Shown here piece after piece: positions 47,879 to 55,513 of a DNA stretch of 64,000 bases (positions are counted from its first letter, which is position 1; each line of letters begins with the position of its first letter). Below the pieces are notes generated by a model. The model ran no database searches. It was given only the letters and a program-made list of their open reading frames with translations, and was not told the DNA's origin. This stretch comes from Paraglaciecola sp. T6c. Its GTDB lineage: Bacteria; Pseudomonadota; Gammaproteobacteria; Enterobacterales; Alteromonadaceae. A program made the translations under genes and the position numbers. The stretch covers positions 3,782,001 through 3,846,000 of the forward strand of contig NC_008228.1 in assembly GCF_000014225.1 (NCBI RefSeq), written 5' to 3'.

Positions 47879-48904
47879 ATGAATCAAATCAGCTCCATCA
47901 GTGAATTTCTTCTTCACGCTCAAACTGAATACCATGTATTTGATATGGGTCGGTCTATTCGCAGCATTGATAGCCAGACTTTTTTAAACATAGAAAACGC
48001 CAGTGAAGCTGCCCCCTATCCTCGCCAGCAACACGCATGGTTTGGTATTATTTTCTTTAGTCGGCAATTGAGTCGAGAGCATTACATTTGGTTTGTAAAA
48101 CTTCCTTTAGATGAAAAAGGTTTAGTTATCAGTGCTACGCGCAATCATTTTTTACAAATAATCACTGATGCTTTAGGCGCCCAGTTAGAACACAACAAAG
48201 CGGCCCAAGGGCGGTTACCAGAAAATCCGTATACGTTCGTTCCAAACCAACAGCAACTGGCCGATTTTAATAGCATGAGCCGCAATGTATTACAGCTACC
48301 GCCCAGTGAGTATTATTCACCTGCTGTGCGTTACTTAGCTCAGCCTCAAGCCCATGACTGGCAGAATGTCGCATTGCAAGGTATTGCCGATATTGCCGCG
48401 AGCGTGCGCCGTAAAGAAGGCGCGCTGTTGATTACTGAAAATATTACTAAGGTAGCCCCTCAAGTGCAGCAAGCGTTAATGTCATCACTTGAGAATTACA
48501 CTTTAGATAAAGACACTAGCCAGTGTTTAATTGACCATGCGCACCAGCGTTTTGATGAGCCTCTGCAGATCCAGTGGACCTTACGCGCGTTAAGCCAAAG
48601 TGTTGCTAATACTGTCGTTAACACATTTATCCAGCGCGTACTGGATTCGCAGCACAGTAAAACGCCAGAGATCATGTTGTTGATTGCAGCAAGACATTGG
48701 CGCTGTTTACAAAACGAAAAAATCTTGCGCCAGTATATTAGTCAACTCGCCGACATTGATATCGAACTGTGCGCCGATTTATACAGTGACTTAGTGCAGA
48801 TCCCAGGTATTCGCCCTACTATGCTCGGTGTCATCAGATGGCAAGATAAAACTCCAGCAGTAACGCAAATGATCGGCCATTTGTTCAGTGGACAACAAAA
48901 ATGA
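47879..48904 (+). CDS. DUF3549 family protein
   Basis: The 341-residue soluble protein has a FDMGRSIRSID segment near the N-terminus and a helical, repeat-like C-terminal half. It matches what I know of DUF3549, an uncharacterised family next to yqcC in Alteromonadales and Vibrionales. It is divergent from yqcC and overlaps the DUF3301 gene by 4 bp. Confidence 0.8.
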   Translation: MNQISSISEFLLHAQTEYHVFDMGRSIRSIDSQTFLNIENASEAAPYPRQQHAWFGIIFFSRQLSREHYIWFVKLPLDEKGLVISATRNHFLQIITDALGAQLEHNKAAQGRLPENPYTFVPNQQQLADFNSMSRNVLQLPPSEYYSPAVRYLAQPQAHDWQNVALQGIADIAASVRRKEGALLITENITKVAPQVQQALMSSLENYTLDKDTSQCLIDHAHQRFDEPLQIQWTLRALSQSVANTVVNTFIQRVLDSQHSKTPEIMLLIAARHWRCLQNEKILRQYISQLADIDIELCADLYSDLVQIPGIRPTMLGVIRWQDKTPAVTQMIGHLFSGQQK

Positions 48905-49206
48905 ATTTGTTTGATTTGACCTTATTTCTGGTGATCTTATTGGTGGTATTTCAGTTTTGGCGCATGCGAGCCATTACTGAAAAGGCTAACCAATATCTCG
49001 CTCAGTATTGTGATAAGCATGGCTTGCAACTAATCAGCAATGCACGGCATAAAACCCGCTTGGGTAGTTACAGAGGAAAGCTCGATTGGCAAAGTTGCTT
49101 CGTATTTGAATTTTCAGGTAATGGTGAAAACAGTTATCAAGGCACGCTTACTATGGCCGGAAAGCACATTCTAAACGTTGATACTCCTGCTTATCGAGTA
49201 GATTAA
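48901..49206 (+). CDS. DUF3301 family membrane protein
   Basis: The 101-residue protein starts with one transmembrane helix (residues 3-20), followed by a small beta-rich domain with LDWQSCFVFEFSGNG. It matches DUF3301, uncharacterised. It overlaps the DUF3549 gene by 4 bp (ATGA), so they form an operon. Confidence 0.8.
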   Translation: MNLFDLTLFLVILLVVFQFWRMRAITEKANQYLAQYCDKHGLQLISNARHKTRLGSYRGKLDWQSCFVFEFSGNGENSYQGTLTMAGKHILNVDTPAYRVD

Positions 49207-49262
49207 TCGTTTAGAAAAGTAAATGTAAGCTGAGTTAGACACGGCCTCTTTATTGAGCCCAG

Positions 49263-49862
49263 AAACTGCAAAGGCGCGGCCTGAATCATTTCAAGCCACG
49301 CCTTTACATAAAAATTGAAGGTCCCTCTGTGCGCTCCTTCGCAACAACTACGTCACACCATCCTTGTCTTGTCCTTCTGTCATTCATCCTGAATGCGGCA
49401 CTTATCCCAAGTGTGTCCTTTTCCTTTTATCACCTTCCTAGGTGAGTGCTGTCTTCCCAACAGCGATCCTGTTTGCGTCCAATGCGCTTACATCCCTATA
49501 AGCAACTCATCCTGAGTTAGTCCATATCCTTTTAGCTCTGTCGAGCAACTTCGTCCTGAAGCATTCATTTCATCCCTGTTCCATTCATCCCGAATGAACG
49601 CTCGTCCTGAGCGGGTCCTTGTCCATAGCGCTGTCGCGCGACTTCGTCCTGAAGTATCCTTGACATCCTTTCCATTCATCCAGAATGGGCACTCGTCCTG
49701 AGTGTGTCCTTTTCCTTATTACCATTTCCAAATGGGGTGCTCATACTGAGCCTTTCCTGATAATCCTTATAACAGTTTATCCTTTAAACTGTATTGCTCG
49801 TCCTGAGCTTGTCCTAGGTCATCCTTGTGTCTTCCTGACTCGTCGTGTTTCCCTGTGACGAA
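49263..49862 (-). ncRNA. csrB: CsrB-type CsrA-sequestering small RNA
   Basis: This minus-strand region of about 600 nt has no credible gene but carries 40 GGA triplets between 49852 and 49322, against about eight expected by chance. Many lie in the loops of tiny hairpins whose arms differ from one to the next, for example CTCAGGACGAG, TTCAGGACGAA, CATTCAGGATGAATG and CACTTGGGATAAGTG. CAGGA(U/C)G loops are the known CsrA-binding elements of CsrB and CsrC. The region sits between yqcC and syd, as E. coli csrB does. A minus-strand TATATA -10 box (49874-49869) sets the start near 49862, and a 16-bp terminal hairpin gives the end. At about 600 nt it is clearly longer than E. coli CsrB (369 nt, 22 GGA). 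Confidence 0.9.
49270..49305 (-). terminator. Terminal hairpin of the CsrB-type RNA
   Basis: As minus-strand RNA the arms AAAGGCGUGGCUUGAA and UUCAGGCCGCGCCUUU pair at all 16 positions, with two G-U pairs. On the plus strand the same two places would be C-A mismatches. This shows the selected RNA is the minus strand. The U-tract is short (CCUUUGCAGUUUC). Confidence 0.8.
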
Positions 49863-49868
49863 ACAAAC

Positions 49869-49874
49869 TATATA
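49869..49874 (-). promoter_or_regulatory. Candidate -10 box of the CsrB-type RNA
   Basis: TATATA on the minus strand lies just upstream of the first GGA hairpins. No good -35 box is found at 16-18 bp, which suits a promoter that depends on an activator such as GacA/UvrY. Confidence 0.5.
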
Positions 49875-50028
49875 ACAAACAAAAACATTTTCGACATAGA
49901 TCCGTGACACTTGTGTGACACCTCTTAGCCTAAAGTCTAAATTTTGGATTAAATTACATAAATTTCAATAAGTTAAAAATATAACACAGAGAAATACTGG
50001 CGTTTAAAATGACTTTATCCTACACCCT

Positions 50029-50046
50029 TGTACGAAATCTCTTACA
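50029..50046. promoter_or_regulatory. GacA/UvrY upstream activating sequence
   Basis: TGTACG-AAATCT-CTTACA matches the GacA/UvrY consensus TGTAAG-N6-CTTACA at 11 of 12 positions. It is part of a longer inverted repeat (CACCCTTGTA / TACAAGGGGTG). Its centre is about 175 bp upstream of the predicted csrB start, near the distance known for rsmZ and csrB. It is the likely binding site of the BarA-UvrY/GacS-GacA response regulator. Confidence 0.75.
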
Positions 50047-50164
50047 AGGGGTGGAGTTTATATCCTAACGCTAAACGGTGGGGCGGGTAATTAAATTAGG
50101 CTTGGTTTACAGAAGTTCCACTTTTATTCGGCAAATTTGTAAAAAAAAGTACAAAAATTGACAA

Positions 50165-50809
50165 TTACTGGCGCTCACAAAACATTAAATGGCCTGTGAT
50201 ATGTCCTGTTTCTAATGCTTCGAGCATTTTATATTGCCCATCTTCAAAAAAAGATAAACATTTAGGTAAGGTGACGTATACACCAATCCCTTCACTGGCA
50301 GCATCTTCTTTCATCACACTATCAATGGCACTCATCAAAATATGCCCTAAGCCGTAGTGTTGGTAGTCAGGGTGCACACCTATAAACGACAACATATGGT
50401 AGCGCTGAGCCGGAATATGCTCTCGCACCTTCTGCTCTTTATCTACCATCTGCTTGGTGCCAAAGTAACCAGCAGTCAATAGCATTTTAAGACGCCAGTG
50501 CCAAAATCGGCTTGGCCCAAATTCAGCATCCGGCCCAATCAAACAGGCCACGGCGAGTAAACGCGTACCGTCAAATAGCCCTATCATAGGTTGCCTAGCT
50601 TGCCAAAAAGCATTGAGCTCTTCTCGGATGGCTGAACGCAACCGAGACTCATATCCTTCTTTGTTGTGTTGGAATATGTCCATGAACAAAGGATCATCAT
50701 GATATGCCTGATATAAAATTGACGCGGCAATCTTTAAATCTTCCGCGGCTAAATATATCGCTTTGATGTTATCCATATCTGGGGCGACAACGGTTTGAGA
50801 TAATGGCAT
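50165..50809 (-). CDS. GNAT family acetyltransferase
   Basis: The 214-residue protein has a GNAT core with FIGVHPDYQHYGLGHILMSAI (the acetyl-CoA loop Q/RxxGxG as YQHYGLG) and a following GVYVTLPKCLSFFEDGQYKM that matches the C-terminal GNAT strand. The substrate is unknown. It stands alone, upstream of csrB on the same strand, with 303 bp between its stop and the predicted csrB start. Confidence 0.82.
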   Translation of the reverse strand: MPLSQTVVAPDMDNIKAIYLAAEDLKIAASILYQAYHDDPLFMDIFQHNKEGYESRLRSAIREELNAFWQARQPMIGLFDGTRLLAVACLIGPDAEFGPSRFWHWRLKMLLTAGYFGTKQMVDKEQKVREHIPAQRYHMLSFIGVHPDYQHYGLGHILMSAIDSVMKEDAASEGIGVYVTLPKCLSFFEDGQYKMLEALETGHITGHLMFCERQ

Positions 50810-50922
50810 GCTGCTCTCTCCTAGGAGGTTTTAATTCTCATTACATTTCCATAATACATGTTAATATTTTGTAAAACGACAATTAAGTCAAACATAAACC
50901 ATTAAAATATCAGGAGTATTCA

Positions 50923-51153
50923 ATGGAAAATTATCACACGACGATGGGTGACCTCTTTCAGCAGTTGGGTTTAGGGGATCAGGAAGGTGATGTTGAGGCT
51001 TTCATTGAGGAACATAAAGGGTTGCGCCAAGGTGTGCACATAGAAGACGCAGAGTTTTGGTCAAAAACGCAAGCGGAGTTTATTCGAAATGCATTGCTAG
51101 AAGATGCGGAGTGGGCAGAGTTAATTGACCAATTGAACACGCGATTGCGTTAA
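50923..51153 (+). CDS. DUF2789 family protein
   Basis: The 76-residue acidic, helical protein has the family pattern MGDLFQQLGL and SKTQAEFIRNALLEDAEWAELIDQLN. DUF2789 is uncharacterised. AGGAG lies 8 bases before the ATG. It is followed by a stem-loop. Confidence 0.85.
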   Translation: MENYHTTMGDLFQQLGLGDQEGDVEAFIEEHKGLRQGVHIEDAEFWSKTQAEFIRNALLEDAEWAELIDQLNTRLR

Positions 51154-51192
51154 ATCATTCTTATAATTTATATCATGCTCGTACAATAATTT

Positions 51193-51219
51193 ACATCATG
51201 CTCATAGCGAGCATGATGT
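51193..51219. terminator. Stem-loop between DUF2789 and DUF3192 genes
   Basis: ACATCATGCTC / GAGCATGATGT form an 11-bp perfect stem with a 5-base loop, between two convergent genes. There is no strong T-run, so the termination role is likely but not certain. Confidence 0.55.
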
Positions 51220-51228
51220 GTTTGATAT

Positions 51229-51603
51229 CTACTGATTCAACATATTTAAAGCAGAATCCCCCCACCCCACAAGCTGATCATTTTTTATCACCAAAGGCGT
51301 GCATTCGTCTTTTGTCGTTACACCATCGTCATCTTTGCGCTGTGTGCGATAATATAAAACGTGATATTGATCATCACCTTTCTTTACGAACTCGCTAAAA
51401 TCAGCGACGCCCATACGATCCATCACCTCCCCCGTACTTAAGTTCGGCTGAAGTCGCGCCACTTCTTTGCGATTGCTTCTTTCTTTTTTCTGCCAATCAG
51501 ATTGATAACCGTCATGGCCATCACCGTCCACAGATATCACGCAGCCCGACAATAATAATGATAACCCCAATGTACCCGCCAGAATGAATGGCTTCATAAA
51601 CAA
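51229..51603 (-). CDS. DUF3192 family lipoprotein
   Basis: The 124-residue protein has a lipoprotein signal with lipobox LLSGC (Cys21). The domain contains LSTGEVMDRMGVADFSE, VLYYRTQRKDDDGVTTKDECTPLV and QLVGWGDSA, the same blocks as in the protein at 55125. DUF3192 has a SmpA/OmlA-like look (small BamE-type fold), but its role is unknown. Confidence 0.85.
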   Translation of the reverse strand: MFMKPFILAGTLGLSLLLSGCVISVDGDGHDGYQSDWQKKERSNRKEVARLQPNLSTGEVMDRMGVADFSEFVKKGDDQYHVLYYRTQRKDDDGVTTKDECTPLVIKNDQLVGWGDSALNMLNQ

Positions 51604-51787
51604 CTCCTGTTTTTAGTTTTATTCAATAACAATTTATGTGCGTCGTGATATTCACTTGATGATGAATATACAAAAACAACGCCAATATTTATCTATTTGA
51701 TTTAAAAGACTATTTTAAATTTACAAAATACCTTAGCTCAGGTTAAATAGTCGTTACCGCTAAAATTTCGCTGAATTGACCAAACTC

Positions 51788-52078
51788 ATGACAAAACCTT
51801 TATCCCAAATTGTGGCACTGTGCCAAACGCTAGCTACAGAGGGGAAAAAACCAAGTGTAGGATTAGTGCGCAGCCGCGCAGTGGGAAAATTATCAGTACC
51901 TGATGCCATAAAAGGCATTCAAAGCTGGCAAGCGCAACCCGATCAGTTAGTGGAGTCTAATAAAGAAGAAAACACAACAAGTGCTGAGCCTGCCACGCTA
52001 GAAGATAGAGTGGCTAAGCTTGAAAAGCAGCTGCTCCATTTAACTCAGCAACTGGAAAATTTGCTAGCGAAGGTGTAA
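51788..52078 (+). CDS. Small hypothetical protein with a coiled-coil tail
   Basis: The 96-residue protein has an N-terminal helical part (LSQIVALCQTLATEGKKPSVGLVRSR) that resembles the DNA-binding start of KfrA-like proteins, an acidic linker, and a C-terminal leucine-heptad coiled coil (LEDRVAKLEKQLLHLTQQLE). An ATG at 51788 is preferred over the TTG at 51776. I do not recognise a named family. Confidence 0.65.
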   Translation: MTKPLSQIVALCQTLATEGKKPSVGLVRSRAVGKLSVPDAIKGIQSWQAQPDQLVESNKEENTTSAEPATLEDRVAKLEKQLLHLTQQLENLLAKV

Positions 52079-52082
52079 ATAA

Positions 52083-52643
52083 TTAGTCAGTCGTCGTGGG
52101 CTCTATTTCATCTAAAAAAGTCGCTAAGTCGGGGGATATTTGCTCTTTAGGCTGCAAACCAACTTGCTCTAGCATCACCGCCCCCGTTTGGTTGTCCACA
52201 CTTAATACAAAATCATCTTCATCTGTGAGTGCAATAAAGATAGTCTCGGGTTGGCGTAAGCGGCGTTTCATGAGTATGTGCCCCACGATATTTTGCTGAA
52301 GTCGTTCAAAATCTTCTTCATTCCACGCCTGTAATATCTGCAACTTACCACTAGGGTGCTGCGCCACTATGTTGTCGCTCCAGTAGCGAGAATAAAATTG
52401 CGCTACATCGGGATGCAGTGTTAATTCTAACGCCTCTGATAGGTCTTTAAATTCAGATGTTTGCTCACGCAATACCGGTTTCCAAGGAATTGATGTGCCT
52501 GATTCAGGGGTCACGTCTGTAGCGTAACAAGGGGATGGCCAATCCTCGTCATACTCAATGGCCCCTGCTTCAGCATGCTCCTTAACAAAGGCTGCGAAAC
52601 GTCCCATAAAATCATCTAATGATTGATTTACTGTTGAAGTCAT
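52083..52643 (-). CDS. syd: SecY-interacting protein Syd
   Basis: The 186-residue acidic protein has the Syd pattern: EYDEDWPSPC near residue 30, LHPDVAQFYSRYWSDNI and FIALTDEDDFVLSVDNQTGAV. Syd binds SecY and checks translocon integrity. Its place between the csrB region and queF is the same as in E. coli. Confidence 0.93.
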   Translation of the reverse strand: MTSTVNQSLDDFMGRFAAFVKEHAEAGAIEYDEDWPSPCYATDVTPESGTSIPWKPVLREQTSEFKDLSEALELTLHPDVAQFYSRYWSDNIVAQHPSGKLQILQAWNEEDFERLQQNIVGHILMKRRLRQPETIFIALTDEDDFVLSVDNQTGAVMLEQVGLQPKEQISPDLATFLDEIEPTTTD

Positions 52644-52769
52644 ATTGTGAGTCCGTACTTCGTTTCAAATACGGGATAATGTAGCATTAAATTGGCTTCA
52701 TCTTCTGGTAAAATAAGGCATAACCTAATGTAATATATCGTTAACCTGTCATCAGCTAGAGGCTCTTAC

Positions 52770-53609
52770 ATGCAAGATAAATCACTTCCTTCGGATATCT
52801 TAAGCTCCTTAACATTAGGCAAAGCGACACAATATAAAGAACACTACAGCCCAGAGTTACTGCAAGGCGTTCCTCGCAGCCTAAACCGTGATGAACTCAA
52901 TTTAGGTGACACATTGCCATTTAAAGGGGTTGATCGCTGGAACGGTTACGAATTGTCGTGGCTAAACTTAAAAGGTAAGCCAGAAGTGGCTATTTTGCGC
53001 TGTGAAATACCTTGCGAGTCAGTTAATTTAATCGAGTCTAAATCGTTTAAACTTTATTTAAATAGCTTCAACCAAAGCAAAATCGAATCTATTCTTCATG
53101 TACAAAAGATGATCAGCAAAGATCTATCTGCCTGTGCAGGCTTGCCTGTAAACGTACAGCTTTTTGCGCGAGAAACGTTTCCTGGCTTACAACTTGGAAC
53201 ACTTGAGGCTCAGTGCATCGACGATTTAGATATTAGTGTCGACAACTACGACTTAGCGCCATCAATTTTGCAGGTTGAAGAAGAGCAGGTGCAAGAAACT
53301 CTGTGTAGTCACTTACTCAAATCTAATTGTTTGATCACCAATCAACCCGATTGGGGCAGTGTGTTGATCCGGTATCACGGCCGTAAAATTGACCAAGAAA
53401 GCGTATTGCGTTATTTAATATCTTTTAGACAGCATAATGAGTTTCATGAACAGTGCGTAGAACGTATTTTCAGCGACATCATGCGATATTGTGAACCACA
53501 GAAACTGACTGTGTATGCACGTTATACCCGTCGCGGCGGATTAGACATTAATCCATTTAGAAGTAATTTCGAGAGTATTTACCCAGAGCTGAGATTAGCT
53601 CGCCAATAA
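52770..53609 (+). CDS. queF: NADPH-dependent 7-cyano-7-deazaguanine reductase
   Basis: QueF reduces preQ0 to preQ1 in queuosine synthesis. The 279-residue protein is the long, two-domain (YqfC-type) form. The N-terminal half has [14 protein letters not shown], and the C-terminal half has the active-site Cys in [13 protein letters not shown]. It is divergent from syd. No preQ1 riboswitch was seen in the 126-bp leader. Confidence 0.96.
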   Translation: MQDKSLPSDILSSLTLGKATQYKEHYSPELLQGVPRSLNRDELNLGDTLPFKGVDRWNGYELSWLNLKGKPEVAILRCEIPCESVNLIESKSFKLYLNSFNQSKIESILHVQKMISKDLSACAGLPVNVQLFARETFPGLQLGTLEAQCIDDLDISVDNYDLAPSILQVEEEQVQETLCSHLLKSNCLITNQPDWGSVLIRYHGRKIDQESVLRYLISFRQHNEFHEQCVERIFSDIMRYCEPQKLTVYARYTRRGGLDINPFRSNFESIYPELRLARQ

Positions 53610-53681
53610 AACAGCATTAGTCACATGTGAGCCACTTATTTTTCTTTCACATGTCCATGCTGTTTTCATTTAAGGAAATCA

Positions 53682-55037
53682 ATGAGAAGTATTCAGTTAA
53701 ACCCCGTTGGCGCTATGAGCCAATTGTCTAAATTAGAAGTCGACAAGCTAAACCAATCTGCTGACAGTCAGCTTTACCACTTGTTTCGAAGTTGTTGCTT
53801 AGCCGTATTAAATAGCGGTGCTGAAACAGATAACTGTGAAGACCTATTTGAAGAGAACGCCAAGTTCGATATCCGTTTAATCAGTCGTGAGCGCGGGGTA
53901 AAAATTGAGTTAATTAACCCACCTGCTATCGCCTTTGTAGATGACAAATTAATTAAAGGTGTGCACGAGCACTTGTTCTCTGTGCTGCGTGATTTGCTCC
54001 ATATGAGGGATAGCTTTGATGCGTCAGAGTTCCCTGGGGTGGCGGAATCGGCGTATATCACGCATAAAGTATTCGATATGATGCGTAATGCGCAAACCAT
54101 TAAAAATACCGCTGAATTGAACTTAGTGGTTTGTTGGGGCGGGCACTCAATTGGCGAAACGGAATACCAATACACCAAAGAGGTAGGGTATCAATTGGGC
54201 TTACGCGAGCTGAACAGTTGTACCGGTTGTGGCCCAGGCGCAATGAAAGGCCCAATGAAAGGTGCGACGATTGGCCACGCGAAACAACGTTACGAAAATC
54301 GCCGCTATTTAGGCATTACCGAACCCAGTATTATTGCGGCTGAGCCACCGAATGCGATCGTGAACGAGCTCGTCATCATGCCCGATATAGAGAAACGTTT
54401 AGAAGCATTTGTGCGCATGTCCCATGCGATTATCGTTTTTCCTGGCGGAGCGGGAACCGCAGAAGAGCTTCTTTATTTACTTGGGCTCATGCTGAATGAA
54501 GAAAATAAAGAGCAAGTGTTACCCATCATTCTTACCGGCCCCAAAATCTGTGAAGGATACTTTCACGCCATAGACAAATTCATTGGGGCAACCCTAGGTA
54601 AAGAAGCGCAGTCTCTTTACCAGATCATCGTTGATGATCCCACATTGGTCGCTCAGACCATAAATCAAAAAAGAGCAGATGTACGCGCCTATCGTAAAGC
54701 CCGCGGTGACTCGTTTGACTTTAACTGGTCATTGAAAATCGAAGAGGAGTTTCAAGTACCTTTCATTCCCAGCCATGCCAGTATGACAGCATTAAATCTG
54801 CATTTTGATCAACCCAAAGCTGAGCTGGCAGCAAATTTACGTAAGGCATTTTCCGGTATAGTCGCCGGCAACGTAAAAGCAGAAGGCGTCAAACTGATCC
54901 GCGAGCAAGGTCCATTTAAACTCAATGGCGACCGAGCACTCATGACCTTAATGGATGAATTACTGCAATCGTTTGTTGTTCAGCAGCGAATGAAATTACC
55001 AGGCAGTGAATACGTGCCTTGTTACGAAATTATGTAA
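53682..55037 (+). CDS. ppnN: Pyrimidine/purine nucleotide 5'-monophosphate nucleosidase
   Basis: PpnN (YgdH) splits nucleoside monophosphates into base and ribose 5-phosphate and is regulated by (p)ppGpp. The 451-residue protein has the LOG-type Rossmann core with CGPGAMKGPMKGA and FPGGAGTAEELLYLLGL, plus N- and C-terminal family domains. It follows queF by 72 bp, as in E. coli. The ATG has AAGGAAA upstream. Confidence 0.95.
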   Translation: MRSIQLNPVGAMSQLSKLEVDKLNQSADSQLYHLFRSCCLAVLNSGAETDNCEDLFEENAKFDIRLISRERGVKIELINPPAIAFVDDKLIKGVHEHLFSVLRDLLHMRDSFDASEFPGVAESAYITHKVFDMMRNAQTIKNTAELNLVVCWGGHSIGETEYQYTKEVGYQLGLRELNSCTGCGPGAMKGPMKGATIGHAKQRYENRRYLGITEPSIIAAEPPNAIVNELVIMPDIEKRLEAFVRMSHAIIVFPGGAGTAEELLYLLGLMLNEENKEQVLPIILTGPKICEGYFHAIDKFIGATLGKEAQSLYQIIVDDPTLVAQTINQKRADVRAYRKARGDSFDFNWSLKIEEEFQVPFIPSHASMTALNLHFDQPKAELAANLRKAFSGIVAGNVKAEGVKLIREQGPFKLNGDRALMTLMDELLQSFVVQQRMKLPGSEYVPCYEIM

Positions 55038-55124
55038 TAAAATAAAACTGGGCGTGGTATTTTTAAACATTATGAGAGATTACCCGCTCAGTTATTAAAT
55101 TTTAATCATGATAGAACGACAAAA

Positions 55125-55499
55125 ATGAATAAGAAAATAGTCACTCGTATTGGCATTGGCGTAGCTTTGTATGCTGTTTTCGTAGCAGCTGTATTGCTGT
55201 TTTACCCTGACAATGCTCAAGATATGGACTGGAAAGATCGTGAAGAGTACAACAAGGTTCAAGTTGCTAAACTTGAATTAGGGCAAACCAAACAACAAAT
55301 ATTAGCCTTGCTCGGCGGCCCTGATATCAGTGAAGCCAAAAAAACCGACGGTGGGATGTATCAAGTCATGTTCTTTCGGACGCAACATGTAAAATCCGAC
55401 GGCATCACAACTCAGGATGAGTGCACAGCACTTCTTTTGCAGAATGACGAGTTAATTGCTTGGGGTGACAGTGCCTACCAAGATTATTTAACTTTATAA
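55125..55499 (+). CDS. DUF3192 family membrane-anchored protein
   Basis: The 124-residue protein has one N-terminal transmembrane helix (about 8-27) and a periplasmic DUF3192 domain with KLELGQTKQQILALLGGPD, VMFFRTQHVKSDGITTQDECTALL and ELIAWGDSA. It is a clear paralogue of the lipoprotein at 51229, anchored by a helix instead of a lipid. The function is unknown. Confidence 0.85.
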   Translation: MNKKIVTRIGIGVALYAVFVAAVLLFYPDNAQDMDWKDREEYNKVQVAKLELGQTKQQILALLGGPDISEAKKTDGGMYQVMFFRTQHVKSDGITTQDECTALLLQNDELIAWGDSAYQDYLTL

Positions 55500-55513
55500 G
55501 GGTTACCCGCTCT

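Noticed and set aside
49488-49679. 63-codon minus-strand open frame inside the csrB-like region
   Set aside because: It translates the GGA hairpin array, has a low-complexity, unlikely composition and no ribosome-binding site. The RNA explanation fits much better.
49322-49852. CRISPR-like or tandem-repeat array
   Set aside because: The recurring TCCTGA words are short, unevenly spaced and flanked by self-complementary arms; there are no constant repeats with unique spacers and no cas genes.
52644-52769. preQ1 riboswitch in front of queF
   Set aside because: No preQ1-type short hairpin with an A-rich tail was found in the leader.
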